The notes: generated by a model from the sequence alone, not told the origin. DNA of 64,000 bases from Methylobacterium currus (GCF_003058325.1 NZ_CP028843.1:3593501-3657500); one strand, 5' to 3'. Shown: positions 18,954 to 27,912, counted from the first letter of the stretch. Numbers and translations are program-made.

Positions 18954-20200
18954 CGCGGGGATCCCCGTCCCCCCGCCCGGTCGTCCCGCAACGTCCGGGC
19001 GATCTCGAGCGCGAGCCAGGCGAGCGCCGCGGCATAGGGCAGCATCGCGGCGGCGAAGTAGCCCGGCCAGCCGGCCCAGCCGGCAAGTGCCGGGGCGGCG
19101 ACGCGCAGCGGCATCGCCGCGAAGAAGGCGGCGCCGAACAGCAGCGCGTAGTCGGTGGCTGGCCGCGGCCCTTGAGCCCAGCGATAGATCATGTTGAACA
19201 CCGGCACCCCGAGGAAGCCGCCGAAGACGAAGTTCAGGACCGTGGCGGCCACCCCCAGCCCCTCGGAGCGAAACAGGCAGGCCGCCGCCATCAGGCCGCC
19301 GGCGCAGAGCACCCCGATCCCGCCGAGGCCGATCAGCCGCAGCGTGCCGAACCGGGCCGCGAGGCCGCCGGCCATCAGTGCCATCACCAGGTTGACCGCC
19401 GGCAGGACGGTGCCGGTGAGGAAGCCGACCCGGCCCAGCGGCACGCCGAGATCGAGCAGCGCCAGGGTGTTGGGTCCGGCCAGCAGGTAGGCCGCAGCGA
19501 AATAGGCGCCGAGCGCCGCGATGCGGCCGGCCAGCTGGCGCAGGCGCGCGAACGAGCCAGTCCAGCGCTCCGGCACGCCGCCGGCCCCCTGCAGCCGCGC
19601 CTCCGGATAGGCGAGGATCGGCAAAAGGCAGAGCGCGTCGAGCCCGGCGCAGGCGAGGAGCGCCGCCGGCCAGCCGAGCGTGTCGTAGGAGCCGACCAGC
19701 ACGCCGACGCCCAGGATGCCCCCGAGCGAGGCGCCGCAGAGCTTGGCCGAGGCGACGAAGGCCCGCCGCTCCGCCGGCACCGTCTCGACCACCAGGGCCT
19801 CCAGCGCGATGTCCATGGTGGCGATGCAGGCGCAGGTGGCGATGGCGAGCCCCAGCAGCGCCGGCAGCGGCCAGTGCTCCCCGAGGCTCAAGGTCGCCAG
19901 CAGCGCGACCGCGGCGCCTTGCGCCGCGACGATCCAGCCGAGGCGGCGGCCGAGGAACGGCAGGCGCACCCGGTCGAGCAGGAACGCCCACAGGAAGGTC
20001 AGCCCGACCGGCAGGTTGATGAGCTGCAACAGCCCGACCTCGGCGAGATCGAGGCCCCGCGCCCGCAGGATCAGCGGCGCCCCGCCGGACAGGAAGCCGA
20101 GCGTCGCCCCGAAGGTCACGTAGAGACAGAAGAACGGGAGGAGCGGGCGCAACCCGGCGAGGACGCCGTGGGTCTTGCGGAGCGCGACGGCCTGCGTCAC
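18950..20200 (-). CDS. MFS transporter, RhtX/FptX-type siderophore uptake
   Basis: A 416-residue major facilitator with 12 predicted helices. The first half contains SGGAPLILRARGLDLAEVGLLQLINLPVGLTFLWAFLLDRV and the A-motif-like WAFLLDRVRLPFLGRRLGW. It resembles single-component inner-membrane siderophore importers (RhtX, FptX). Translational coupling to fhuF supports import of a siderophore followed by iron release. Upstream (20250-20285) there is an A+T-richer stretch with GGAATCACACTAATTC that could hold an iron-responsive promoter, but no clear operator consensus is seen. Confidence 0.83.
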   Translation of the reverse strand: MTQAVALRKTHGVLAGLRPLLPFFCLYVTFGATLGFLSGGAPLILRARGLDLAEVGLLQLINLPVGLTFLWAFLLDRVRLPFLGRRLGWIVAAQGAAVALLATLSLGEHWPLPALLGLAIATCACIATMDIALEALVVETVPAERRAFVASAKLCGASLGGILGVGVLVGSYDTLGWPAALLACAGLDALCLLPILAYPEARLQGAGGVPERWTGSFARLRQLAGRIAALGAYFAAAYLLAGPNTLALLDLGVPLGRVGFLTGTVLPAVNLVMALMAGGLAARFGTLRLIGLGGIGVLCAGGLMAAACLFRSEGLGVAATVLNFVFGGFLGVPVFNMIYRWAQGPRPATDYALLFGAAFFAAMPLRVAAPALAGWAGWPGYFAAAMLPYAAALAWLALEIARTLRDDRAGGRGSPR

Positions 20201-20384
20201 GGCGCATCATCGCCCGGACCGGCCGCGTCGCGCGCCGTGACGCGCGGAGGGTACTTTGGAATCACACTAATTCTTCTTTGTATACAGGGACTTGAGCTTA
20301 CGGCGAGGGGCCCCGGCCCGCAAGGCCGCCCCCGTGTCGCGCGGGCGGATCCCGTGCCGCGGCCGCGGCCGGAGCAATTGCTTA

Positions 20385-21101
20385 ATGAGTCCCATGCAAG
20401 CTGCCGAGAGCGGTCCGTTCCGCGCCGGGAGGGTCGAGCGTCATGGGGCGAGCGTCGTGGCGAGCGTGATGGCAGGCATGATGGGTCAGGCCACGCTGCC
20501 GGGCGGGCATTCCCTCGGCCTGCCGGCGACGGACCAGCGCCGGCACCGCCGCGTGCCCGTGGCCCTGCTCGGGCGCTACATGCTCGCCGACCGGCAGGAA
20601 TATCCGTGCCAGACCGTCGACATGTCCCCCGGCGGGGTGCGCCTCACCTGCGCGGTCGGCGGCGAGGTCGGCGAGCGCATCGTGATCTATCTCGAGCATG
20701 TCGGGCGGATCGAGGGGACGATCGCCCGGATCCTGCCGGACGGCGTCGCGGTGGCGATCACCGCCACGGCGCACAAGCGCGACAAGATCGCCTCGCAGCT
20801 CACCTGGCTCGCCAACCGGACGGCGCTCGGCCTGCCGGAGGACCGCCGGCACGAGCGCGTGGTGCCGCGCCAGAGCCCCGCCACACTGAGGATCGATGGC
20901 GGGCGCGAGATCGCCGCCCGCATCATCGACGTCTCGCTCTCCGGTGCGGCCCTGGCCTGCGAGGTGGAGCTGCCGCTCGAGTCCGCCGTGGTCGTCGGCC
21001 GCACGCCCGCCCGGGTGGTGCGCCGGTTCCGGGGCGGCCTCGCGGTCGAGTTCCGGCTGCCGCTGTCGCCGGACCGGTTCGACGAGAACCTGGTGCTGTA
21101 G
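20385..21101 (+). CDS. Tandem PilZ-domain protein (c-di-GMP receptor)
   Basis: About 238 residues with two PilZ domains. The first begins near residue 45 (RRHRRVPVALLGRYM) and continues to VDMSPGGVRL; the second begins near residue 150 (RRHERVVPRQSPATL) and continues to IDVSLSGAAL. Both keep the RxxxR and D-x-S-x-x-G residues that bind cyclic di-GMP. No output domain or membrane segment is attached, so it probably acts by binding a partner. ATG 20385 is chosen as the first good start; 20394 is also possible, and the frame opens at 20292. A GGDEF protein lies at 26029 in the same window. Confidence 0.82.
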   Translation: MSPMQAAESGPFRAGRVERHGASVVASVMAGMMGQATLPGGHSLGLPATDQRRHRRVPVALLGRYMLADRQEYPCQTVDMSPGGVRLTCAVGGEVGERIVIYLEHVGRIEGTIARILPDGVAVAITATAHKRDKIASQLTWLANRTALGLPEDRRHERVVPRQSPATLRIDGGREIAARIIDVSLSGAALACEVELPLESAVVVGRTPARVVRRFRGGLAVEFRLPLSPDRFDENLVL

Positions 21102-21115
21102 CGCGCGGGGCGCGC

Positions 21116-21652
21116 CTACAGCGCGCCTTCGCGGATCGAGCCCGGATCGGCGAGGGCGTGGAGCAGGCCCGCCGCGGCATGGGCGAAGCGCAGGGTCACG
21201 GCCTTGCGGCGGGCGCCGGCCAGGGGATGATCCGGCGGCTCGCGCAGGATCGCGGCCCCGAAGGCGTCGGCGACGATCAGCCCGGTCTCCTCGGGCAGGA
21301 TCTCCACCGGCAGGGTCTCCGGCACCGCGAAGTAGAAGCGGTCGCAGAAGTCGCGGTAGTCCGGCCATTTCCGGTCGGCGCGGAAATCGGCGACGCTCGA
21401 CTTGATCTCGATGATCGTCAGCTTGCCGCAGGCCCCCAGCGCGATGAGGTCGGCGCGCCGGCCGTTGGCCAGGGTGAATTCCGGGATCGTGACGTGCCCG
21501 AGCTCGGCGAAGAGGCGCCGCACGCCCCGCTGCACGCTGAGCGCGGTCGGCGATTGGCGGCGGTCGACGGGGAGAGAGAGGGCGAGGGCGGCGGACAAGG
21601 CTGTGGACGGATGCTGCTGACGGGTTGCGCGGGACCGAATCGGGAACGTCAT
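21116..21652 (-). CDS. mmcB: MmcB family DNA repair protein
   Basis: A 178-residue protein of the MmcB (DUF1052) family, PD-(D/E)XK nuclease fold. The core reads RRADLIAL followed by LTIIEIKSSVADFRADRKWPDYRDFCDRFYFAVP, giving the Asp...Glu-x-Lys catalytic set. In Caulobacter and other alphaproteobacteria MmcB is an SOS/damage-associated factor that supports ImuABC mutagenic repair. The start at 21652 is preferred because the frame before it (to 21706) has no conserved sequence. No LexA box was identified in front of it by eye. Confidence 0.85.
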   Translation of the reverse strand: MTFPIRSRATRQQHPSTALSAALALSLPVDRRQSPTALSVQRGVRRLFAELGHVTIPEFTLANGRRADLIALGACGKLTIIEIKSSVADFRADRKWPDYRDFCDRFYFAVPETLPVEILPEETGLIVADAFGAAILREPPDHPLAGARRKAVTLRFAHAAAGLLHALADPGSIREGAL

Positions 21653-21778
21653 CGGACCAGCTTCGACATCCGTTGTCACCTGCGGCCCGTGTCGCAGGCG
21701 GCGCACCCCTTGCGCGAGGGGCGCACCCCTTGCGTGGAAGGCGCCCAGCCTCTAGCCAGCGTTCCGGAAAGCCGAACG

Positions 21779-21801
21779 GAATCAGTAGTTTATTCTGATT
21801 C
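21779..21801. promoter_or_regulatory. Inverted-repeat operator candidate upstream of the PepSY gene
   Basis: Perfect inverted repeat GAATCAG-N9-CTGATTC with an A+T-rich spacer, 45 bases before the PepSY gene start. Its position fits a repressor site, and an iron-responsive regulator (Fur/Irr type) is plausible because similar PepSY genes are iron regulated. The sequence does not match a consensus I can name. A direct repeat GCGCACCCCTTGCG occurs twice just upstream (21701 and 21721). Confidence 0.4.
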
Positions 21802-21845
21802 AAAACTGCGCCGGGAAGCCGGCGCCGCTGCCCGAGGAGAACCGG

Positions 21846-22961
21846 ATGAGAGCGTCCAGCGTCCGCGCCTGGGCCTTCGTGCATACCTGGTCGAGCCTGA
21901 TCTCGACCCTGTTCATGCTGCTCCTGTGCCTCACCGGCCTGCCGCTGATCTTCCACCACGAGATCGACGAGCTTTTCGGGGTCGGCGACGCCCCGGCGGC
22001 GATGGCCGGGCAGGCTCCCGCTCCCGCCGACCGGATCGCCACGAACGCGCTGAGCCACCATCCCGGCAAGGTCATCCAGTATATCGGCTGGGACCAGCAC
22101 GAGCCGCACAAGGTCTTCGTGATCCTCAACGCCGCCGCGGATGCCCCGCCGAACGACGCCACGGTGACGCTCTACGACGCCGTCAGCGCCGGCACGCTCG
22201 GGCCGTCGGGCAATGCCTTCATGCAGGTGATGCTGCGGCTGCACGTCGACCTCTATGCCGGGCTCCCCGGCAAGCTCTTCCTCGGGGCGATGGGCCTGCT
22301 CCTCGTCGCCGCCATCGTGTCGGGGGTGGTGCTGTACTGGCCGTTCACCCGCCGGCTGGCCTTCGGCACCGTGCGGCCGGAGCGCGCCCGGCGCGTCGCC
22401 TGGCTCGACCTGCACAACCTGCTCGGCATCGTCACGGTGGCCTGGCTCACGGTGGTGGGCCTCACCGGCGTCATCAACACCCTGTCCGAGCCGCTGATCG
22501 CGGTGTGGAAGGCCGACACGCTGTCGCGGATGATCGCCGGCAGCCAGGCCGACACCAATGCCGGCCCGCCCGCCTCCCTCGACACGGTGGTGGCGCGGGC
22601 GAAGGCTGCGGCGCCCGGGATGGTGCCGGGCTTCATCGCCTTCCCGGGCACGCCCTTCGCGACGCCGCGGCATTTCGGCGTCTTCCTGCGCGGCACCGCG
22701 CCGCTCACCGCGCGGCTGCTGCAGCCGGTGCTGCTCGATGCCGGGACCGGCGCGGTCGCCGATTCGCGCCCCCTGCCCTGGTACCTGACCGCGCTCCTCG
22801 TCTCGCAGCCGCTGCATTTCGGCGATTACGGCGGGCTGCCGATGAAGGTGCTCTGGGCGTCGCTCGACCTCGTCACCATCGTGGTCTTAGGGAGCGGGCT
22901 CTATCTCTGGTGGGTGCGCCGCCGCCGTCCGGCGCCGGCCCTGCGGGCGCAGGTGGCGTGA
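21846..22961 (+). CDS. PepSY-associated transmembrane protein
   Basis: A 371-residue inner-membrane protein with four helices: about residues 10-35 (FVHTWSSLISTLFMLLLCLTGLPLIF), 145-165 (LFLGAMGLLLVAAIVSGVVLYW), 190-215 (LHNLLGIVTVAWLTVVGLTGVI) and 335-360. The histidine-containing WxxVH...G.PL.FHHE opening and RRVAWLDLHNLLG are family hallmarks that may carry haem. Such proteins accompany TonB-siderophore systems and are thought to reduce ferric siderophores in the periplasm. It overlaps the next gene by TGATG. Confidence 0.88.
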   Translation: MRASSVRAWAFVHTWSSLISTLFMLLLCLTGLPLIFHHEIDELFGVGDAPAAMAGQAPAPADRIATNALSHHPGKVIQYIGWDQHEPHKVFVILNAAADAPPNDATVTLYDAVSAGTLGPSGNAFMQVMLRLHVDLYAGLPGKLFLGAMGLLLVAAIVSGVVLYWPFTRRLAFGTVRPERARRVAWLDLHNLLGIVTVAWLTVVGLTGVINTLSEPLIAVWKADTLSRMIAGSQADTNAGPPASLDTVVARAKAAAPGMVPGFIAFPGTPFATPRHFGVFLRGTAPLTARLLQPVLLDAGTGAVADSRPLPWYLTALLVSQPLHFGDYGGLPMKVLWASLDLVTIVVLGSGLYLWWVRRRRPAPALRAQVA

Positions 22962-23221
22962 TGTCCGGCCGCGTCCCGATGCCCCGCCGCCTCCCGGCCG
23001 ATTGGCGCGCCGTGTTCGGCGTGCCGCTCCTCGTCGGCCTTGCCACCCTGGTCGGTCTCCTGGCGGCGCTCCTCCACGAGGGTGCCGGCGGGGTCGCGGC
23101 CTGGCTCTCTTTGAGCCTGCCGCTCGCCCTGATCGCCTGGCATGTCGGCAAGGCCTATCTCGGCAAGGCCCGGATCGGCAGGGCTCATGCGCCGCGAGAC
23201 AGGGCGGCGCGACGGACGTAG
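22961..23221 (+). CDS. Small two-helix membrane protein
   Basis: An 86-residue protein with two hydrophobic helices (AVFGVPLLVGLATLVGLLAALL and VAAWLSLSLPLALIAWHVGKAYLG), short charged ends and a basic C-terminus. The start overlaps the PepSY stop, so it is co-translated and probably functions with it. Small partners of this kind are common beside PepSY proteins; I cannot assign a family. Confidence 0.7.
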   Translation: MSGRVPMPRRLPADWRAVFGVPLLVGLATLVGLLAALLHEGAGGVAAWLSLSLPLALIAWHVGKAYLGKARIGRAHAPRDRAARRT

Positions 23222-23304
23222 CGGTTGATCTCACGCGCCCGCTCGCCGATGGTCTGCCCCGCCCGGAGCCGCGCGAGACGGCCGGGCGACGGGAGGGAGA
23301 CGTG

Positions 23305-24180
23305 ATGGTGGGGCAGCGCGCCGCCGAGGGACGAAAAAGTGGGCGGGCCGGCATGCGCCTGGTCGGCGGCACGGCGCTCGCCCACGGCGATGCGGTGCGG
23401 CTCGAGGGTGTCAGCATCGCCTTCACCCTGAAGGGCGGCAAACGCTACGTCGCCGTCGAGGGCATCGATCTCGGGGTCAGCCCTGGCGAGTTCGTGGCGG
23501 TGGTCGGGCCGACCGGCTCGGGCAAGTCGACGCTGCTCAACGCCGCCGCCGGCCTGCTGAAGCCCGCCTCAGGGACCGTCACGGTGTTCTCCTCGGCGCT
23601 CTCGGGGCTCAACGCCCGCGCCGGCTACCTCTTCCAGGCCGACGCCCTGATGCCGTGGAAGACGGCCCTCGACAACGTCGCGGTGGCGCTGGAGCCGCAG
23701 AAGGTCCCGCGCTCGGAAGCCCTGGTGCGGGCCCGCGACTGGCTCGGCAAGGTCGGGCTCTCGGCCTTCGTCGACCGCTATCCCCACATGCTCTCGGGCG
23801 GCCAGCGCAAGCGCGTGGCGCTCGCCCAGATGCTGATCCGGGACCCCGAGATCCTGCTGATGGACGAGCCGTTCGGGCCGCTCGACGCGCAGACCCGGCA
23901 GATCATGGGCAACCTGCTGCTGGAGCTGTGGGCGGCCAACCGCAAGGCGGTGATGTTCGTCACCCACGACCTCGAGGAGGCGATCGCGCTCGCCGACCGG
24001 GTGGTGGTGCTCTCGGCCGGGCCCGCCGCTGGAATCGTCGGCCAGTTCACGGTCGACCTCGCCCGACCGCGCGACATCAGCGAGATCCGCCTCGAGCCGC
24101 ACTTCCACGCCCTCTACAAGGAGATCTGGTCGTGCCTGCGGGTCGAGGTCTCCCGTGCCTATGCGGGCGGCCCGGCGTGA
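23305..24180 (+). CDS. Nitrate/sulfonate/taurine-type ABC transporter ATPase
   Basis: A 291-residue ATPase of the SsuB/TauB/NrtD class. Walker A is GPTGSGKST (about residue 71), the Q-loop is FQADALMPWKT with the class-typical LMPW, the signature is LSGGQRKR, Walker B is ILLMDEPFGPLD and the H-loop is VTHD. ATG 23305 is preceded by GGGAGGGAG. It heads a three-gene operon with a permease and an NMT1-like binding protein. No thi-box or other leader motif was seen upstream. Confidence 0.92.
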   Translation: MVGQRAAEGRKSGRAGMRLVGGTALAHGDAVRLEGVSIAFTLKGGKRYVAVEGIDLGVSPGEFVAVVGPTGSGKSTLLNAAAGLLKPASGTVTVFSSALSGLNARAGYLFQADALMPWKTALDNVAVALEPQKVPRSEALVRARDWLGKVGLSAFVDRYPHMLSGGQRKRVALAQMLIRDPEILLMDEPFGPLDAQTRQIMGNLLLELWAANRKAVMFVTHDLEEAIALADRVVVLSAGPAAGIVGQFTVDLARPRDISEIRLEPHFHALYKEIWSCLRVEVSRAYAGGPA

Positions 24181-24202
24181 CCCCTTCGGAGAGAGTAACC
24201 CC

Positions 24203-24988
24203 GTGAACCGCCTCGGCCTCCTCGCCCTTCAGATCCTCGTCGGCCTCGTCGTCCTGGCGATCTGGCACGTGCTCACCGTCTATCCGATCCTCGGGGCGCC
24301 CAAGCAGATCCAGTTCTTCTTCTCGACCCCGGTCGAGGTGCTGAAGCGGACCTGGACCGAGATGACGAACCCGGAGATCTGGGGCCATCTCTGGATCACC
24401 CTGCAGGAGACGGTGCTGGCCTTCCTCACCGGCGCGCTCGGCGGCATCGCCTTCGGGTTCCTGTTCGCCCGCAACGCGCTCCTCGCCGCGGTGTTCGACC
24501 CCTACATCAAGGCGGCGAACGCCCTGCCCCGGGTGGTGCTGGCGCCGATCTTCGCGCTGTGGTTCGGACTCGGCATCTGGTCGAAGGTGGCGCTCGGCTT
24601 CACGCTGGTGTTCTTCATCGTGTTCTTCAACGTCTACCAGGGCGTGCGCGAGGTGAGCCCGGTGGTGCTGAACAACGCCCGGATGCTCGGGATGAGCGAG
24701 CGCGGCCTGCTCCGCCACGTCTACTGGCCCTCGGCGCTGACCTGGATGTTCTCCTCGCTCCACACCGCAGTCGGCTTCGCCCTGGTGGGCGCCGTGGTGG
24801 GCGAGTATCTCGGCTCCTCGGCCGGGCTCGGCTACAAGATCCACGAGGCCGAGAGCGTCTTCGACGTCACCGGGGTCTTCGCCGGCATGCTGATCCTGAC
24901 CGTGTTCGTCATCGTGATCGACACGGTCGTCACCCTGATCGAGAACCGCCTCCTGGTCTGGCGCCCGCAAGCCGGCGGCCAGGGGTGA
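24203..24988 (+). CDS. Nitrate/sulfonate/taurine-type ABC transporter permease
   Basis: A 261-residue permease with about six helices. The coupling loop reads VSPVVLNNARMLGMSERGLLRHVYWPSAL, the EAA-type motif of SsuC/TauC proteins, and ALPRVVLAPIFALWFGLGIWSKV is also class-typical. The start is a GTG at 24203 supported by GGAGAGAG seven bases upstream; an in-frame ATG further upstream would overlap the ATPase gene. Confidence 0.92.
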   Translation: MNRLGLLALQILVGLVVLAIWHVLTVYPILGAPKQIQFFFSTPVEVLKRTWTEMTNPEIWGHLWITLQETVLAFLTGALGGIAFGFLFARNALLAAVFDPYIKAANALPRVVLAPIFALWFGLGIWSKVALGFTLVFFIVFFNVYQGVREVSPVVLNNARMLGMSERGLLRHVYWPSALTWMFSSLHTAVGFALVGAVVGEYLGSSAGLGYKIHEAESVFDVTGVFAGMLILTVFVIVIDTVVTLIENRLLVWRPQAGGQG

Positions 24989-25017
24989 GAAACCAGAACA
25001 ACGGGAGGACAACACCC

Positions 25018-26022
25018 ATGCAACGCCGCAGCTTCCTCGCCGGCGCCGCCGCCCTGGCGCTGACCCCGGCCGCGCCGGCCCGGGCCGACACCGTGAAGGT
25101 CCGCATCGGCGTCGGCGGCAAGCCGCTCCTCTACTACCTGCCGCTGACGATCGCCGAGCGGAAGGGCTTCTTCAAGGAGGAGGGCGTCGAGGCCGAGATC
25201 AACGATTTCGGCGGCGGCGCGCGCTCGCTCCAGGCGCTGATCGGCGGCTCGGTCGACGTCGTGACGGGAGCCTACGAGCACACGATCCGGATGCAGGCCA
25301 AGGGCCAGGATGTCCGCGCGGTGTGCGAGCTCGGCCGCTTTCCCGCCATCGTGATCGGGGTGCGCAAGGACCTCGCCGGCACGGTGAAGTCCGCCGCCGA
25401 CCTCAAGGGCCGCAAGATCGGCGTGACGGCGCCGGGCTCCTCCACGGCGCTGACCGCCCAGTACGCGATGATCAAGGCCGGGCTGAAGGCCACCGACGCG
25501 GCCCTGATCGGGGTCGGGGGCGGGGCGGGCGCCATCGCGGCGATGAAGAAGGGCGAGATCGACGCCATCTCGCACCTCGATCCGGTGATCGCCAAGCTCG
25601 AGGCCGACGGCGACATCGCGGTGATGATCGACACCCGCACCGAAGCCGGCACCCGGGCGCTTTTCGGCGGGCCGAACCCGGCGGCCGTGGTCTACACCAA
25701 GCAGGACTGGATCGAGCACCACGCCGCCGCGACCCAGAAGGTCGTCAACGCCTTCGCGAAGGCCCTGAAGTGGATCACCGCCGCCTCGCCCGAGGAGATC
25801 GCCGACACGGTGCCGCCGGCCTACCATTTCGGCGACAAGCCGCTCTACGTGCAGGCGGTGAAGAACTCGCTCGAGAGCTATTCCCGCACCGGCATCCCGA
25901 CGCAGGAGGGCATGGCGAGCGTGCTGGAGCTGGTCCGCACCCTCGATCCCGACTTGCAGGGCGCCAAGGTCGACCTCGCGACGACGGTCGAGGACCGGTT
26001 CATCAGGAAGGCGATGGGCTGA
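25018..26022 (+). CDS. ABC transporter substrate-binding protein, NMT1/SsuA-like
   Basis: A 334-residue periplasmic protein with a signal peptide (MQRRSFLAGAAALALTPAAPARA; the RRSFL start resembles a Tat signal). The mature part shows the NMT1/THI5-like fold: YYLPLTIAERKGFFKEEGVEAEI, LIGGSVDVVTGAYEHTI, DLKGRKIGVTAPGSSTALTA and GEIDAISHLDPVIAKLE. It supplies the importer at 23305-24988. The ligand is probably a small organic acid, sulfonate or pyrimidine, but nothing in the sequence fixes it. Confidence 0.9.
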   Translation: MQRRSFLAGAAALALTPAAPARADTVKVRIGVGGKPLLYYLPLTIAERKGFFKEEGVEAEINDFGGGARSLQALIGGSVDVVTGAYEHTIRMQAKGQDVRAVCELGRFPAIVIGVRKDLAGTVKSAADLKGRKIGVTAPGSSTALTAQYAMIKAGLKATDAALIGVGGGAGAIAAMKKGEIDAISHLDPVIAKLEADGDIAVMIDTRTEAGTRALFGGPNPAAVVYTKQDWIEHHAAATQKVVNAFAKALKWITAASPEEIADTVPPAYHFGDKPLYVQAVKNSLESYSRTGIPTQEGMASVLELVRTLDPDLQGAKVDLATTVEDRFIRKAMG

Positions 26023-26028
26023 CCCGGC

Positions 26029-27234
26029 TCACGCCCACCCGACCCGGGCCGCGGCGCGCAGCCCGGGCACCGTCGCGCCGGCACCCGACGGTGCATGGGC
26101 GCCCGATGTCATCAGGCGGCCCTTGCCGGCGGCCTTGGCGCGGTAGAGCGCGGCATCGGCCTCGGCGAGGAGCGCGTCCGGGGTCATCCCCGGGGTCGCC
26201 CAGCCGATCCCGATTCTGAGGCCGACGCCGATCCCGAGGTCGTAGGGCGCCTTCACGACATCGATCAGCCGGGCCGCCACGATCGCCGCCTCGTGGGTCC
26301 GGTCGCCGCTGGCCAGGACCACGAACTCGTCGCCGCCGAGCCGGGCCGCCCGCCACTCCGCGGGAATCGCGGCGGAGATCCGGCCGGCGACCTGCACCAG
26401 CAGGGTGTCGCCGGCGGCGTGGCCGAGGCAGTCGTTGACCGCCTTGAAGCCGTCGAGATCGAGGTAGAGCAGCGCGACGCCGCCGACGCCGACGCCGCCG
26501 ACGCCGCCCTGCAGCCGGTCGGCGAGGTCATCCATCAGGCCGGTGCGGTTGCGCAGGCCGGTCAGGGCGTCGTGGGTGGCCCGGCGCTGGTTCTCCTGCT
26601 TGGCGAGCAGAACCTCGACATAGGTGCGGTTGAGCCGCACGGTGGTGACGCGCATGGCGACCACGAACAGCAGGCCCTGCACCGCCCCGATCAGGAACCA
26701 CGGATCGCCGTAATGGAGCGGCAGCATCAGCTTCAGCGGCAGGTCGCACAGCACGATCATCGCGAGGGCGTGGCGCGGCGCCGCGTAGTTGCGGGTCACG
26801 ATGCCGCTCAGGATGCCCATCATGGTCAGGGGCGCCAGGACCTGCAGCAGCGGATCGCCGCTCGTGAAGCACAGGACGGTGGCGATGCCGACGAGGGCCG
26901 CCCAGGCGAGGCTGCTGGCGAGCAAAAGGTCGGTCGGCGCCGGGCGTCCGGCCGCGATGGCGCGACGGCTGCGGGCGACGAGGACCAGGCGGAGGGCGAG
27001 CAGGCCCGCATCCGCCGCCAGCAGCCACAGGAAGGCCGGCGCCGGGTGGCGGATCACGGCCGCCACCTCGATGATCAGCATCGCGACAGCACCGATCACC
27101 AGCGAGGCCGCGGAGGACATCAGCGTCGTGAGCAGGCGGATCCGCAGGTTATCCGGCAGGTCGAGGCTCGGATCGACGAGCCAGCGCAGGAGCGCGGCGC
27201 GCGGGAGCAGATAGGTCGGCGTCGCGTCGGGCAT
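26029..27234 (-). CDS. Membrane-bound diguanylate cyclase (GGDEF)
   Basis: A 401-residue protein with about six membrane helices in residues 35-205 and a C-terminal GGDEF domain from about residue 225 (THDALTGLRNRTGLMDDLADRL; RLGGDEFVVLASGD). The active-site GGDEF is intact. The RxxD inhibitory site expected five residues before it is missing (PAEW), so product inhibition is probably lost. A Gly/Val tandem (GGVGGVGVGGV) interrupts the domain near residue 250 and matches a GCCGACGCC-type DNA microrepeat at about 26480-26515 that could vary in length. No EAL or sensory domain is attached. Confidence 0.88.
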   Translation of the reverse strand: MPDATPTYLLPRAALLRWLVDPSLDLPDNLRIRLLTTLMSSAASLVIGAVAMLIIEVAAVIRHPAPAFLWLLAADAGLLALRLVLVARSRRAIAAGRPAPTDLLLASSLAWAALVGIATVLCFTSGDPLLQVLAPLTMMGILSGIVTRNYAAPRHALAMIVLCDLPLKLMLPLHYGDPWFLIGAVQGLLFVVAMRVTTVRLNRTYVEVLLAKQENQRRATHDALTGLRNRTGLMDDLADRLQGGVGGVGVGGVALLYLDLDGFKAVNDCLGHAAGDTLLVQVAGRISAAIPAEWRAARLGGDEFVVLASGDRTHEAAIVAARLIDVVKAPYDLGIGVGLRIGIGWATPGMTPDALLAEADAALYRAKAAGKGRLMTSGAHAPSGAGATVPGLRAAARVGWA

Positions 27235-27387
27235 GGACCGAATTCCGGAGACGGCCCCGTTCAGGGCCGCGCCGACCAAGTCTGCCGACGTGACTTAATA
27301 TTTGATGAGGTTTCCGTACGGACCATGTTAGCTCGACCGAGTGCTCGGGTGAGCGGACACCTTTCCTTGATTGCGGTTACCGCCCCG

Positions 27388-27912
27388 TCAGGTGCGCCGC
27401 AGCCAGTCGATCAGGCCTGCCCCCGGCGCCAGCCAGACGAAGGCCCAGACGAAGGCCGACGACAGGTTGGCGAGCTGGAACCAGAGCCGCGGCAGCAGCG
27501 CCACGCCGGCGATGAGCGGCACCACCGCCCGGGCCGGGCCGATGAAGCGGCCGACGAAGATCGCCCAGGCGCCCCAGCGCTGGCAGAAGGTCTCTCCCTT
27601 CTGCACCATCTCGGGGTAGCGGCTGAGCGGCCAGAGCCTTTTGGCGCCGTCCTTGTAGTAGCGGCCGATCTCGTAGGAGACCCAGTCGCCGATGATCGCC
27701 CCGACCGCGGCCCCGACCATCACTGGCAGGAACGGGATCGCACCCGAGCCGATCAGGGCGCCGATCCCGATCAGGATCACGGTCGCCGGCACCAGCAGCG
27801 AGAGCACCGCGAGCGACTCGCAGAAGGCGATGATCCCGGTGATCACCGGCGCCCAGGCCTGGTGCTCGCGCAGGACATCGAGGACCGTGGTGCGTAAGCT
27901 CTCGAAATCCAT
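27388..27912 (-). CDS. DedA family membrane protein
   Basis: A 174-residue DedA/SNARE-associated family protein. Conserved segments are FCESLAVLSLLVPATVILIGIGALIG, GAAVGAIIGDWVSYEIGRYYKDGAKRLWPLSRYPE and FVGRFIGPARAVVPLIAGVALLP, which includes the essential GRFIGPxR motif. DedA proteins act as lipid (undecaprenyl phosphate or phospholipid) translocases or support proton-driven processes at the inner membrane. It stands alone, divergent from pdxY. Confidence 0.92.
   Translation of the reverse strand: MDFESLRTTVLDVLREHQAWAPVITGIIAFCESLAVLSLLVPATVILIGIGALIGSGAIPFLPVMVGAAVGAIIGDWVSYEIGRYYKDGAKRLWPLSRYPEMVQKGETFCQRWGAWAIFVGRFIGPARAVVPLIAGVALLPRLWFQLANLSSAFVWAFVWLAPGAGLIDWLRRT

Noticed and set aside
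19172..23221. Open plus-strand frame of 1349 codons
   Set aside because: It crosses an MFS gene, MmcB and PepSY genes in antisense or shifted frames and translates to Arg/Gln/Pro-rich sequence; it is a by-product of high G+C.
23305..26022. Thiamine-precursor importer (ThiXYZ) identity for the first NMT1-type ABC operon
   Set aside because: No thi-box or thiamine gene is nearby; the class is too broad to name a substrate.
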